The notes under the pieces were generated by a model. It searched no databases. It was given only the letters and a program-made list of their open reading frames with translations, and was not told the DNA's origin. A program made the translations under genes and the position numbers. DNA of 64,000 nucleotides from Paludibacteraceae bacterium (GTDB lineage Bacteria > Bacteroidota > Bacteroidia > Bacteroidales > Paludibacteraceae), in contig JAFVDX010000011.1 of the NCBI GenBank assembly GCA_017478225.1, forward strand, positions 26,953-90,952. The letters are read 5' to 3'. The stretch's first letter is position 1; each line of letters opens with the position of its first letter. Positions 1-8,843 of this stretch are shown here, in pieces.

Positions 1-1
1 C

Positions 2-1093
2 GGTAATCAACTATGTTTATTAGGCGGCTCATGCAACTCCATCGGAGGCACTATCGCACCTATCTTGCTCGGATATCTGATAGGCGGTATGGCTGAATAT
101 GCACAAGTCAAAGACGCTGCACCCGCTATGATCATCGCAATGGCTATCTTTGCTTTTGCTTTCATAGTGATTTTCTTCACCGACATACCTGAGCCACACA
201 AAGAGACCGCCAAAGAGCGCGAGGCTCGTTTGTCAGGCAAAATAGCAAAAGACACACACAGCCCTCTCTCTTTCCGCCATTTCGTGCTCGGAGCAGTAGC
301 CATCTTCTTCTATGTAGGCGTAGAGGTCGGATTGCCCAATATTGCCAATCTTTATATGACTACATGGGATGTAGAAACTGCGCGTACGACTATCGATACT
401 TATAACCAACAGCATGAGGACTTAGAAGCCTTAGAGGCTCTCCGCTTAGCCGATGAGGCTGCACTGGCTGAAATAAACAACATAACCGACAAAAAAGCCA
501 AAAAAGCCGCTCAAGAGGCTTACACACGACTCGTAGTGGACGATGAAGCATATCAACAAGCAATGGAAGTGTCTGAAGGTGCAATCAAACCAGGCTTAGG
601 CATGAAAGCCAATGTAGCAGGTTGGTTTATAGGACTATACTGGCTGTTGATGTTCATCGGGCGTCTGATAGGAGGAGCCATTGGAGGTAAAGTATCAAGC
701 AAAACTATGTTGGCATGCGTTTCATGCATGGGAATAGTACTCTTACTTTGTCTTATGTTTATGCCTGCTACAATGATAAAACTGCCATTTATCGACAACT
801 ACCTGCCCCTCAATATTCTCTTCCTTATTCTTTGCGGTTTGTGTACAAGCGTTATGTGGGGCAATATATTCAACTTGGCTGCTGAAGGCTTAGGCAAATA
901 CACTCCCGCTGCTTCTGGCATCTTTATGGCTCTGGTTTGCGGTGGTGGCATACTGCCATTCTTCCAAGGACTGCTCGCCGACGGAGTGGGATATATATAT
1001 AGTTATATCATCCCCATCATAGCGCTCGCATACATCTTCTTCTACGCCGTAATAGGCTCAAAGAATGTAAACACAGATATTCCTACCAAATAA
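2..1093 (+). CDS. Sugar MFS transporter (FucP-like), N-terminus cut by window edge
   Basis: This is the C-terminal part of a major facilitator superfamily permease. The reading frame is open from base 2, so the true start lies outside the window. The first visible residues (GGSCNSIGGTIAPILLG, bases 23-73) resemble the conserved stretch of FucP-type fucose/glucose/galactose-proton symporters, which import sugars across the inner membrane. About eight hydrophobic segments follow. An unusual feature is a hydrophilic, Ala/Glu/Lys-rich stretch of about 75 residues (bases ~365-600) where the family normally has a short loop; it is probably helical and lies between two membrane segments. The substrate cannot be read from the sequence. 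The next gene starts 31 bases downstream on the same strand, but no functional link is evident. Confidence 0.85.
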   Translation, partial: GNQLCLLGGSCNSIGGTIAPILLGYLIGGMAEYAQVKDAAPAMIIAMAIFAFAFIVIFFTDIPEPHKETAKEREARLSGKIAKDTHSPLSFRHFVLGAVAIFFYVGVEVGLPNIANLYMTTWDVETARTTIDTYNQQHEDLEALEALRLADEAALAEINNITDKKAKKAAQEAYTRLVVDDEAYQQAMEVSEGAIKPGLGMKANVAGWFIGLYWLLMFIGRLIGGAIGGKVSSKTMLACVSCMGIVLLLCLMFMPATMIKLPFIDNYLPLNILFLILCGLCTSVMWGNIFNLAAEGLGKYTPAASGIFMALVCGGGILPFFQGLLADGVGYIYSYIIPIIALAYIFFYAVIGSKNVNTDIPTK

Positions 1094-1124
1094 ATTTTCA
1101 TCATCACAAACACTCCCTTACAAT

Positions 1125-2300
1125 ATGCTTGAAGCCTTTTATAAGACACACGAATACTTGGTGAGCCATCTTGAAACGCCTGTCCATCGCCGATTGATAG
1201 ACGAGATTGATTGGGACGACCGCCTGATAGCCATCAAAGGATGCAGAGGCGTGGGTAAATCCACTTTCCTCTTATCGTATGCCAAAAACAGATTCGGAGT
1301 ATCAAGAGAGTGTTTGTATGTTAATTTCAATAATTTCTACTTCACTAAGCAGAGTTTGACGGAGTTCGCCGCAATATTCGTGGCTGGAGGTGGCAAAACC
1401 TTGCTCTTGGACCAGATATTCAAATACCCTAATTGGTCGTCTGATTTGAGGAAATGCTACGAGAAATTTCCCTCATTGCATATCGTCTTTACCGCCTCAC
1501 CCGTCATGCGTCTCACAGAAGAAAACAACGACTTGCGCGATATTGTAAAAATGTATAATCTGAGAGGGTTTTCGTTTCGCGAATATCTTAATCTGACAGC
1601 ACACAAGAACTTCCCCGTATATACACTCAAAGACATCACCACCCGACACGAGACCATATCTCGACAAATCGCAGCCGAAGTAAATCCACTTTGGTATTTC
1701 CCTGATTACCTCAGACATGGCTACTATCCGTTCTACCTCGAAAAACACGACTTCTCTGAGACATTACTTAAGACAATGAATATGATGCTTGAGGTAGATA
1801 TCCTGCTCATAAGACAGATAGATATAACCTACCTTGAGCAACTCAGACATCTGCTGTATATTTTTCTTAGCGAGTCGCCATGCTCGCTTAATGTGAGCCG
1901 ACTGGCAGAAGAGACTGGTATCGCGCGTGCCACTGTGATGAATTATCTAAAGTATCTCAAAGATGCAAGATTACTTAATTTGCTCTATACCGAAGAAAAG
2001 CAGTTCCCGCAAAAACCTGCACGCGTATATATGCAAAACACTAATTTGCTCTATGCTCTACCTACAAGAAATGTGTCGGAACAAGCAATAGCAGAAACAT
2101 TCTTCTATAACGCCCTGCATGGCACACATAAAATCAATGCTACCGACCGCACGGCTAATTTTGTGGTGGACAACAAACAGTATTTCAACATATCCGAACG
2201 ACCATCATCAAAAGCATCGTTCCGATTGGCTGCAGTAAGCAATTTAGAAGTAGGAATCGGAAATCAAGTGCCACTTTGGCTCTTTGGATTTCTGTATTAA
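1125..2300 (+). CDS. AAA family ATPase, DUF4143-type
   Basis: This 391-residue protein belongs to the Bacteroidota/archaeal AAA ATPase group with a C-terminal DUF4143 region; the cellular role of these proteins is not established. The Walker A motif is clear (GCRGVGKST, residues 39-47). The Walker B segment reads KTLLLDQIFKYPNW (residues 91-104); family members usually have LDEIHKYPNW, so the expected catalytic Glu is Gln here. A winged-helix-like stretch follows (ETGIARATVMNYLKYLKDA). The protein ends with the family's typical GIGNQVPLWLFGFLY tail, so it is complete. It has no signal peptide and is presumably cytoplasmic. It is followed by a 9-bp tandem repeat cluster. The family is assigned confidently; the function is unknown. 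Confidence 0.85.
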   Translation: MLEAFYKTHEYLVSHLETPVHRRLIDEIDWDDRLIAIKGCRGVGKSTFLLSYAKNRFGVSRECLYVNFNNFYFTKQSLTEFAAIFVAGGGKTLLLDQIFKYPNWSSDLRKCYEKFPSLHIVFTASPVMRLTEENNDLRDIVKMYNLRGFSFREYLNLTAHKNFPVYTLKDITTRHETISRQIAAEVNPLWYFPDYLRHGYYPFYLEKHDFSETLLKTMNMMLEVDILLIRQIDITYLEQLRHLLYIFLSESPCSLNVSRLAEETGIARATVMNYLKYLKDARLLNLLYTEEKQFPQKPARVYMQNTNLLYALPTRNVSEQAIAETFFYNALHGTHKINATDRTANFVVDNKQYFNISERPSSKASFRLAAVSNLEVGIGNQVPLWLFGFLY

Positions 2301-2310
2301 GGAAAAGAAA

Positions 2311-2361
2311 CTAGTTCTAGAAAATCTAGAATATCTAGAATATCTAGAACCTCTAGAATAT
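2311..2361. repeat. 9-bp tandem repeat, consensus CTAGAATAT
   Basis: Five near-identical 9-bp units begin at 2317, 2326, 2335, 2344 and 2353, after a partial unit at 2311. Each contains TCTAGA or a close variant, so the array is both direct and locally palindromic. It fills most of the gap between the ATPase stop and rsmE. A related 9-bp array with a TTTAGAG core lies at 30181-30207. Confidence 0.9.
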
Positions 2362-2387
2362 CTATTAAAGTTTGTAGAACCGCAAAG

Positions 2388-3089
2388 ATGTATTTGTTTT
2401 ATACTCCTGATATTGATACTACACAGATTCTTTCAGAAGAAGAATCTGCCCATTGTATAAGAGTACTTAGATATAACAGCGGCGACGAAATACTACTCAC
2501 CGATGGGAAAGGTTATACCTACAATGCCAAAATAACCAATCCACATCCCAAACATTGCGAATTTGAAATAATAAGCAAAGAAAAACAAACCAAATCGCAT
2601 GATTTCTACCTGCATATAGCCATTGCCCCAACAAAAAACATAGAGCGGATGGAATGGATGGTTGAGAAATGCACAGAGATAGGCGTAGATGAAATCACCC
2701 CACTACTCTGCCACTATTCTGAAAGAAAACAAATAAGGCAAGACCGATTGGAAAAAATCATTCTTAGCGCCGCCAAACAATCACTCACACCCTACCTTCC
2801 TAAACTCAACCCACTAACTGAATACAACCACTTCATCAATAATGCACAAGAACAAACACGCTTTATCGCTCATTGCTACAAAGAAGATAAGCGAGAACTC
2901 AAAGACGAAATTCAGCGTGGCAAGAGTTGTCTGGTAATGATCGGACCTGAAGGCGACTTCTCGGAACAAGAAGTAAAAGACGCTCTTGACAAAGGCTTTG
3001 TGGCCGTAGGCTTGGGCAAAAGCCGACTTCGAACCGAAACAGCAGGAGTCGTGGCATGCCATACCGCTGTCATTATGAATCAAGAGTAA
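2388..3089 (+). CDS. rsmE: 16S rRNA (uracil(1498)-N3)-methyltransferase
   Basis: RsmE methylates N3 of U1498 in 16S rRNA with S-adenosylmethionine, late in small-subunit maturation. The 233-residue length is normal for the family. An N-terminal PUA-like region (residues ~1-70) is followed by the SPOUT methyltransferase domain. The knotted SAM site shows as MIGPEGDFSEQEV and GLGKSRLRTETAGVVA near the C-terminus, the signature pair of this family. The substrate-side motif MEWMVEKCTEIGVDEITPL is also present. It is a cytoplasmic enzyme. The start at 2388 is the only good ATG. The next gene is 137 bases away, so it is probably a separate unit. Confidence 0.95.
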   Translation: MYLFYTPDIDTTQILSEEESAHCIRVLRYNSGDEILLTDGKGYTYNAKITNPHPKHCEFEIISKEKQTKSHDFYLHIAIAPTKNIERMEWMVEKCTEIGVDEITPLLCHYSERKQIRQDRLEKIILSAAKQSLTPYLPKLNPLTEYNHFINNAQEQTRFIAHCYKEDKRELKDEIQRGKSCLVMIGPEGDFSEQEVKDALDKGFVAVGLGKSRLRTETAGVVACHTAVIMNQE

Positions 3090-3226
3090 AGTAAATAACC
3101 TACATTTCACACATAAGAAAAAATAGAAATCAACTTTGGGGTAATTTTTTGACAACTAAAAAAGGAAAAAATAGTCATTCGTAAAATTAGTATAATTCGT
3201 AGAAAGACAAATAATATAAAAAAGAT

Positions 3227-5353
3227 ATGAAGAAACAATTTTTACTATTAAGTTTTGTTGTTATGATTGCAGCATGTAATAACACCAATCCTCTGTTGAC
3301 AGAGCAAGACACACCATACGGAGTGCCCGCATTTGATAAGATTCAACTCAAACATTACGAGCCTGCCTTCAAAGAGGCTATAGCACAATATCAAGCAGAG
3401 ATAGACGCTATTTGTCAAATCACCAACGAGCCTACATTTGAAAACACCATAGTGGCACTTGACCGAAGTGGCAGTTTGCTGGACAAAGTAGAAGGCGTAT
3501 TTTTCAATATCCTTGAAGCCGATGGCAACGAGGAAATGGATAAAATAGCAGAAAAAGTAACTCCATGGGTTACAGAACTGAGCGACAATATCCTGCTCAA
3601 CGACCAATTATTCAATAGAGTCAAGGCCGTATATGACAAACGAGACGATTTGGGATTAAATGCAGAGCAAATGCGCCTGCTCACTGAAACTTACAAGAGT
3701 TTCGTGCAGAACGGAGCCAACCTAAACCCTGCTCAAAAAGAACGCCTCAGACAAATCAATCAAGAGTTGTCGCTTCTCTCGCTTAAATTTGGAAATAATG
3801 TAGTGGCTGAAACCAATTCTATTAAGCGTTTTATCACCGACGAATCAGAACTTCAAGGCCTGCCCGAATCAGCCAAAGCGGCAGCCAAAGAAGCAGCAGA
3901 AGCCGATGGCAGCGTAACAGACGCATGGCTCTTTTCGCCCAAACGCACAAGTTTCACACCCGTACTACAATACTGCGAAAACAGAGAATTGAGAAAACAA
4001 TTACTTATCGACTATACCATACGAGGCAACCGAGACAACGAAAACGACAACAAAGCAGTTATTAATCAAACTATGCGACTGAGAATAGAAAAAGCACACC
4101 TGTTTGGTTATGACACACCCGCTGACTATATCCTCTCCGACTGCATGGCACACAACAGCCAAAATGTAAACGAACTCTTGCACACCGTTTGGGGACCTTC
4201 GCTCAATGCTGCACGCAAAGAAGCAGCAGAACTGCAAAAACTCCTCGACCAAGACATCGCAGCAGGTAAGGTTCAGATAAACCAAGCAGAAGACAAAAAA
4301 CTGCAGCCTTGGGACTGGTGGTACTATTCTGAAAAACTACGCAAGCAAAAATACGACTTGAACGAAGAAGAACTCAAACCCTATTTTGAACTATCAAATG
4401 TTCGCAATGGAGTATTCCAATTAGCACATAACCTCTACGGACTTCAGTTTGAACCTCTACATAACATGCCTGTATATAATCCCGAAGTAGAGGTATTCAA
4501 AGTTACAGACGACAAAGGCAACCTTGTTGGTATTCTCTATACCGACTATTTCCCTCGCGCAGGCAAACGCCCTGGCGCATGGATGAATGATATCTGCCAT
4601 CAATATGTTGACCAAAATGGCGTTGACCACAGACCCGTTATCATCAATGTAGGCAATTTCAACCGACCCACCAAAGACCAACCCTCACTGCTTTCAATGG
4701 ACGATGTAGAAACACTCTTCCATGAGTTCGGACACGCTTTACACGGACTTATGTCTAAAGCCACCTACAAATCTTTAGCAGGCACCAATGTCCCTCGCGA
4801 CTTCGTAGAAATGCCATCTCAATTTATGGAAAACTACTGCTACGAACCCGAGATATTGCGCACCTATGCCTTCCACTACCTGACAGGAGAAACAATGCCC
4901 GACTCGCTGATAACCAAAATAAACAACGCCAAACAATTCAACCAAGGCTTTGTTGAAACCGAGTTGCTCTCAGCCTCTATTCTCGATATGGACTATCATT
5001 GCCTCAGCCAAGCAGACACTATAGATGTCAATAAGTTCGAAGCCGAATCAATGCAGAAAATGAACATGATTCCACAAATCATTGTACGCTATCGCTCCAC
5101 ATTCTATAATCATATCTTCACCACAGGCTACGAAGCAGGATACTATAGTTACACATGGTCTGCCGTATTAGATGCCGATGCCTTCGCTGCATTCAAAGAA
5201 ACAGGCGACATACTCAATCCCGAAGTGGCAAAACGATTCAAACATCTACTCGAACAAGGAGGAACAAGAGACGCTCAAGAACTATGGGACGAATTCAGAG
5301 GCAGAAAAGCAGACCCTAAATTCCTGTTAGAAAGAAAAGGTTTTATTGATTGA
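3227..5353 (+). CDS. dcp: M3 family metallopeptidase (peptidyl-dipeptidase Dcp-like), lipoprotein
   Basis: This 708-residue zinc peptidase belongs to family M3A (Dcp/oligopeptidase A), which trims dipeptides from the C-terminus of oligopeptides. The zinc motif HEFGHALHG lies at about residue 500, with a downstream Glu in the M3 helix (RDFVEMPSQFMENY). The N-terminus MKKQFLLLSFVVMIAAC is a lipoprotein signal with a lipobox ending at Cys17, so the mature enzyme should be membrane-anchored in the periplasm or on the surface, unlike cytoplasmic E. coli Dcp. Length and domain layout are complete. An M20 dipeptidase follows with only 22 bases between stop and preferred start, so the two probably act in series on peptides. 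Confidence 0.93.
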   Translation: MKKQFLLLSFVVMIAACNNTNPLLTEQDTPYGVPAFDKIQLKHYEPAFKEAIAQYQAEIDAICQITNEPTFENTIVALDRSGSLLDKVEGVFFNILEADGNEEMDKIAEKVTPWVTELSDNILLNDQLFNRVKAVYDKRDDLGLNAEQMRLLTETYKSFVQNGANLNPAQKERLRQINQELSLLSLKFGNNVVAETNSIKRFITDESELQGLPESAKAAAKEAAEADGSVTDAWLFSPKRTSFTPVLQYCENRELRKQLLIDYTIRGNRDNENDNKAVINQTMRLRIEKAHLFGYDTPADYILSDCMAHNSQNVNELLHTVWGPSLNAARKEAAELQKLLDQDIAAGKVQINQAEDKKLQPWDWWYYSEKLRKQKYDLNEEELKPYFELSNVRNGVFQLAHNLYGLQFEPLHNMPVYNPEVEVFKVTDDKGNLVGILYTDYFPRAGKRPGAWMNDICHQYVDQNGVDHRPVIINVGNFNRPTKDQPSLLSMDDVETLFHEFGHALHGLMSKATYKSLAGTNVPRDFVEMPSQFMENYCYEPEILRTYAFHYLTGETMPDSLITKINNAKQFNQGFVETELLSASILDMDYHCLSQADTIDVNKFEAESMQKMNMIPQIIVRYRSTFYNHIFTTGYEAGYYSYTWSAVLDADAFAAFKETGDILNPEVAKRFKHLLEQGGTRDAQELWDEFRGRKADPKFLLERKGFID

Positions 5354-5375
5354 CATATCTCTAAACAATCAAACA

Positions 5376-6728
5376 ATGATCAGACAATATATAAAAGACA
5401 ATATGCCACGAATAATGGACGAATGGGCTTCACTTGTTGCCATTCCTTCCGTTTCATGCCAACAGGAGCATAAGCCAGACATGCTCAAGATGGCTCAGAG
5501 GTGGCAACAATTGCTTTTGCAAGCAGGTGCGCAAAAAGCAGAAATAATGCCGTCAGAAGGCAATCCTATGGTCTATGGAGAATACCTCTGCAAGAATACC
5601 AATGCCAAAACAGTACTTGTATATGGACATTACGATGTTATGCCCGTTGAGCCATTAGAAGCATGGAAAACCAACCCATGGCAACTTACAGAAAAAGATG
5701 GTAGGGTATATGGCAGAGGCGCTGACGACGACAAAGGACAAACACTCATTCAAGTAAAAGCATTCGAGTATTTAGTTAAAAACAACTTACTCAACTGCAA
5801 TGTTAAATTTATCTTCGAGGGAGAAGAAGAAATCGGTTCACCTTCGCTAAGTAAATTTCTGCTTGAGCATAAAGACTTGCTTTCGTGCGACATTATCTTA
5901 GTTAGCGACACCTCTATGATAGGCAAAGACACTCCGTCTATCACCACGGGACTTCGAGGTTTGGCATATTGGCAAGTGGATGTAACAGGACCTAATAGAG
6001 ATCTACATTCAGGTCATTTCGGTGGAGCAGTAGCAAATACGATAAATGTGCTATGTGATATGCTTAGCCAACTAATCAACAAAAAAGGCATAATAACCAT
6101 ACCTCACTTTTACGATAATGTATTGCCCATTCCTCAACAAGAGCGTGATATGATAGCACAAATTCCTTTTGACGAAGACAAATACAAGTCAGCCATTGGG
6201 GTTCAGGAATTGCAGGGCGAAGAAGGATATAGCACGCTTGAGCGCAATTCGTGCCGCCCGTCGTTAGACATCTGCGGAATATGGGGAGGATATACAGCAG
6301 AGGGAAGTAAGACCGTGCTACCCTCAACTGCACATGCAAAAGTATCGTGCCGACTGGTTGCCAACCAAGACCATGAACAAATAAGTAAGTTGTTTGTAGA
6401 ATATATACAGCAACTCGCTCCTAAATCTGTCAAGGTTGAGGTAACACCCATGCACGGCGGACAAGGGTATATTTGCCCTATCGATTTGCCGGAATACAAA
6501 GCAGCAGAAGCAGGATTCGAAAAAGCATTCGGGAAAAAACCACTTGCCGCCAGACGGGGAGGAAGCATACCCATCATCTCCACCTTCGAACAAATACTCG
6601 AAGTTAAAACCATACTCATGGGCTTCGGCTTAGAACAAAATGCTATACACTCGCCCAACGAGAGTTTTGACCTTGAAGTGTTTGAAAAAGGAATAGAGGC
6701 AGTGGTAGAATTCTATAATAATTTATAG
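5376..6728 (+). CDS. M20 family dipeptidase
   Basis: This 450-residue metallopeptidase of the M20/M25/M40 group hydrolyses dipeptides or short peptides using two metal ions. The ligand motifs are visible: GHYDVMPVEP (His/Asp), GRGADDDKGQ (bridging Asp), EGEEEIGSP (catalytic and metal Glu), VSDTSM and the C-terminal AIHSPNESF. The dimerisation insert sits between (LHSGHFGGAVANT). No signal peptide is seen, so it is likely cytoplasmic. A TTG at 5346 would extend the protein by ten residues into the upstream gene; the ATG at 5376 (MIRQYIKDNMPRIMDEW) fits the family better. It likely shares a transcript with the M3 peptidase. Confidence 0.93.
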   Translation: MIRQYIKDNMPRIMDEWASLVAIPSVSCQQEHKPDMLKMAQRWQQLLLQAGAQKAEIMPSEGNPMVYGEYLCKNTNAKTVLVYGHYDVMPVEPLEAWKTNPWQLTEKDGRVYGRGADDDKGQTLIQVKAFEYLVKNNLLNCNVKFIFEGEEEIGSPSLSKFLLEHKDLLSCDIILVSDTSMIGKDTPSITTGLRGLAYWQVDVTGPNRDLHSGHFGGAVANTINVLCDMLSQLINKKGIITIPHFYDNVLPIPQQERDMIAQIPFDEDKYKSAIGVQELQGEEGYSTLERNSCRPSLDICGIWGGYTAEGSKTVLPSTAHAKVSCRLVANQDHEQISKLFVEYIQQLAPKSVKVEVTPMHGGQGYICPIDLPEYKAAEAGFEKAFGKKPLAARRGGSIPIISTFEQILEVKTILMGFGLEQNAIHSPNESFDLEVFEKGIEAVVEFYNNL

Positions 6729-6800
6729 TCAATAGGTTAATTATTCTATAAGAAGGATATCATATTACAACATCATAAAAAGTATAAATCACAAAGAAAT

Positions 6801-8732
6801 ATGGATAAAAACACATTAATTGGTTTCGGACTTATAGCCTTAATTTTAATAGGCTTTTCATTATTCAACAGACCATCCAAAGAGGAGTTGGCAAAGCGTC
6901 AGCATGAGCGCGATTCTATAGCATATATTCAGCAAATACAACGCGAGACGGACAGACTCTCAAAAGAAATGTCTGAATTAGTGGCACACAAAGAAGAACA
7001 AGCCATTACCGACGAACAATTGGCAGAAAAAATGCAAGGTATATATGGTGCTTTTTCTTCGGCTGCTATAGGTCAAAACGAGTTTGTTGTACTTGAGAAC
7101 GACTTACTTAGGCTTACCTTCCAGACCGAAGGTGGCAAACTATATAAAGCCGAGTTAAAGAAATACAAGACTTATGGCGACTCACTGAATTATCTTAGCC
7201 TTTTTGAAGACAAAGAGGCGGCTATGAACTTCACCTTTGTCACCAAATCAAATAGGATATTAAACACAGGTAATCTCTTCTTCACTCCTCAACCTATTGT
7301 TCTGACGCCGGACAGCGCTCAGATGCTTACTATGCGTCTTATGACAGACTCCGCCGCTTACTTGGACTTTGTATATACCCTCCCACAAAATAACTATATG
7401 CTACAATTCGACATCACCCCACATCAGATGCAACAAGTGTTGGCTCTAAATGCCACTTCGCTTGAGATGAATTGGAGCCAACTTATACCACAACAAGAGA
7501 GAGGCAGAAAATTCGAGGAGAGATATGCCACTTTGCAATATATGTACAAAGGCGGTGATATAGAAAATCTGTCAGAGTCAAAACAAGTAAAAGAGGATGT
7601 GAATGGTCGATTGAAATGGATCGCATACAAAGACCAATTCTTTTCCACTGTACTTATCGCAGACGGTGAATTGTACTCGGCTCAACTCACCTCCACACCT
7701 ATGGAGAAGAACTCAGGATATATCAAAGCATATCAAACTCGTGCCTCACTTGCCTTTGACCCGTCCGGTACACAATCTACCAAATTGCGCATGTACCTCG
7801 GTCCTAACCACTACAACACTCTCAAAGCATACGATAAAGGCAAAGAAAAAAGCGAAAAATTATATTTGAAATCGCTCGTACCACTCGGCTGGAAAATAGT
7901 TAGTTGGATAAATATGTGGCTCGTTATTCCTATGTTCGACTTGTTCATGTCGTGGGGCATGCACATCGGTTGGGTGATTCTTCTTATGACTATCGTCATC
8001 AAACTTATTATTCTGCCCTTCACTTTCCAATCATATCGCTCGTCGGCAAAAATGCGCGTACTTAAACCACAAGTAGATGCTATCAACGAGAAATATCCGG
8101 CTGACAAAATGCAAGAACGCCAACAAGCAACTATGGCTCTATACCAAAAAGCAGGGGCAAGCCCTATGTCAGGTTGCCTACCCATGCTCTTCCAATTCCC
8201 AGTCCTGATGGCTATGTTCTGGTTCTTCCCTACCGCCATCGAACTCCGCGGACAATCACTCTTCTGGGCAGACGACCTGTCAACTTACGATGCTATCTTG
8301 ACTTGGAACAGAAACATACCCGTCATATCATGGATATTCGGAAACCACTTGTCGCTGTTCTGTCTGCTCATGACAGTAACCAACTTGATTTATACATGGA
8401 TCAACATGCAAAGCCAAAACACAGGCAACGACCCCGCAGCAAAGATGATGCGATGGATGATGTATCTCATGCCACTCATGTTTATGTATATCTTTAATGA
8501 TTATGCAGCAGGACTCAGTTATTACTACTTCCTCTCATTGCTCATAACTATCATACAAACCTACATCTTCCGTCTGTCTATCAACGACGAGAAACTGCTA
8601 AAACAAATGGAAGCAAGAGCAGCCAAAAATGCTAATAAACCCAAAAAATCAGGACTGATGGCAAGATTGGAAAAGATGCAACGCGAACAACAACAATACA
8701 TGAGAGAACAAGCAAAAAGAGGTAGAAGATAA
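6801..8732 (+). CDS. yidC: Membrane protein insertase YidC
   Basis: YidC inserts and folds inner-membrane proteins, alone or with SecYEG. The 643-residue length fits the Bacteroidota form. An N-terminal anchor (LIGFGLIALILIGFSLF) is followed by the large periplasmic P1 domain (residues ~60-340). The conserved C-terminal core starts at the WGMHIGWVILLMTIVIKLI helix, with the cytoplasmic hairpin (VLKPQVDAINEKYPADKMQERQQATMALYQ) and the MSGCLPMLFQFPVLMAMFWFF segment. The tail is basic (KKSGLMARLEKMQREQQQ), typical of forms that touch the ribosome. It stands 72 bases after the dipeptidase on the same strand. Confidence 0.96.
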   Translation: MDKNTLIGFGLIALILIGFSLFNRPSKEELAKRQHERDSIAYIQQIQRETDRLSKEMSELVAHKEEQAITDEQLAEKMQGIYGAFSSAAIGQNEFVVLENDLLRLTFQTEGGKLYKAELKKYKTYGDSLNYLSLFEDKEAAMNFTFVTKSNRILNTGNLFFTPQPIVLTPDSAQMLTMRLMTDSAAYLDFVYTLPQNNYMLQFDITPHQMQQVLALNATSLEMNWSQLIPQQERGRKFEERYATLQYMYKGGDIENLSESKQVKEDVNGRLKWIAYKDQFFSTVLIADGELYSAQLTSTPMEKNSGYIKAYQTRASLAFDPSGTQSTKLRMYLGPNHYNTLKAYDKGKEKSEKLYLKSLVPLGWKIVSWINMWLVIPMFDLFMSWGMHIGWVILLMTIVIKLIILPFTFQSYRSSAKMRVLKPQVDAINEKYPADKMQERQQATMALYQKAGASPMSGCLPMLFQFPVLMAMFWFFPTAIELRGQSLFWADDLSTYDAILTWNRNIPVISWIFGNHLSLFCLLMTVTNLIYTWINMQSQNTGNDPAAKMMRWMMYLMPLMFMYIFNDYAAGLSYYYFLSLLITIIQTYIFRLSINDEKLLKQMEARAAKNANKPKKSGLMARLEKMQREQQQYMREQAKRGRR

Positions 8733-8750
8733 CCCCACCGCTCACCTCAA

Positions 8751-8843
8751 AAAATCAAATTTTGCTTAACTCAATTATAAAAACCAAGTTTTTCTTAACT
8801 AAACTATGAAAACCAAGTTTTGTGTAACTCAACTATGAAAAAT
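8751..8843 (+). repeat. ~30-bp degenerate tandem repeat carrying the start region of the next gene
   Basis: Three to four imperfect ~30-bp copies of the pattern AACTCAACTATGAAAACCAAGTTT run from about 8751 into the first codons of the DUF4384 gene. The last copy supplies that gene's ATG (8835). The middle copy keeps an ATG at 8806; the earliest has ATA instead. Confidence 0.8.
8806..8838 (+). CDS. Possible 10-codon leader ORF
   Basis: An ATG in the second repeat copy opens a short frame (MKTKFCVTQL). Its TGA at 8836-8838 overlaps the ATG of the downstream gene at 8835 (ATGA). This geometry allows translational coupling, but the frame may simply be a by-product of the tandem duplication. There is no homology to support it as a gene. 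Confidence 0.25.
   Translation: MKTKFCVTQL

Noticed and set aside
2311..2361. Repeat cluster as a CRISPR array
   Set aside because: Units are 9 bp and contiguous with no spacers, and no cas genes are in the window.
5346..5375. TTG start for the M20 dipeptidase overlapping the M3 gene
   Set aside because: The ATG at 5376 gives the usual family N-terminus; the TTG adds ten residues that do not look conserved.
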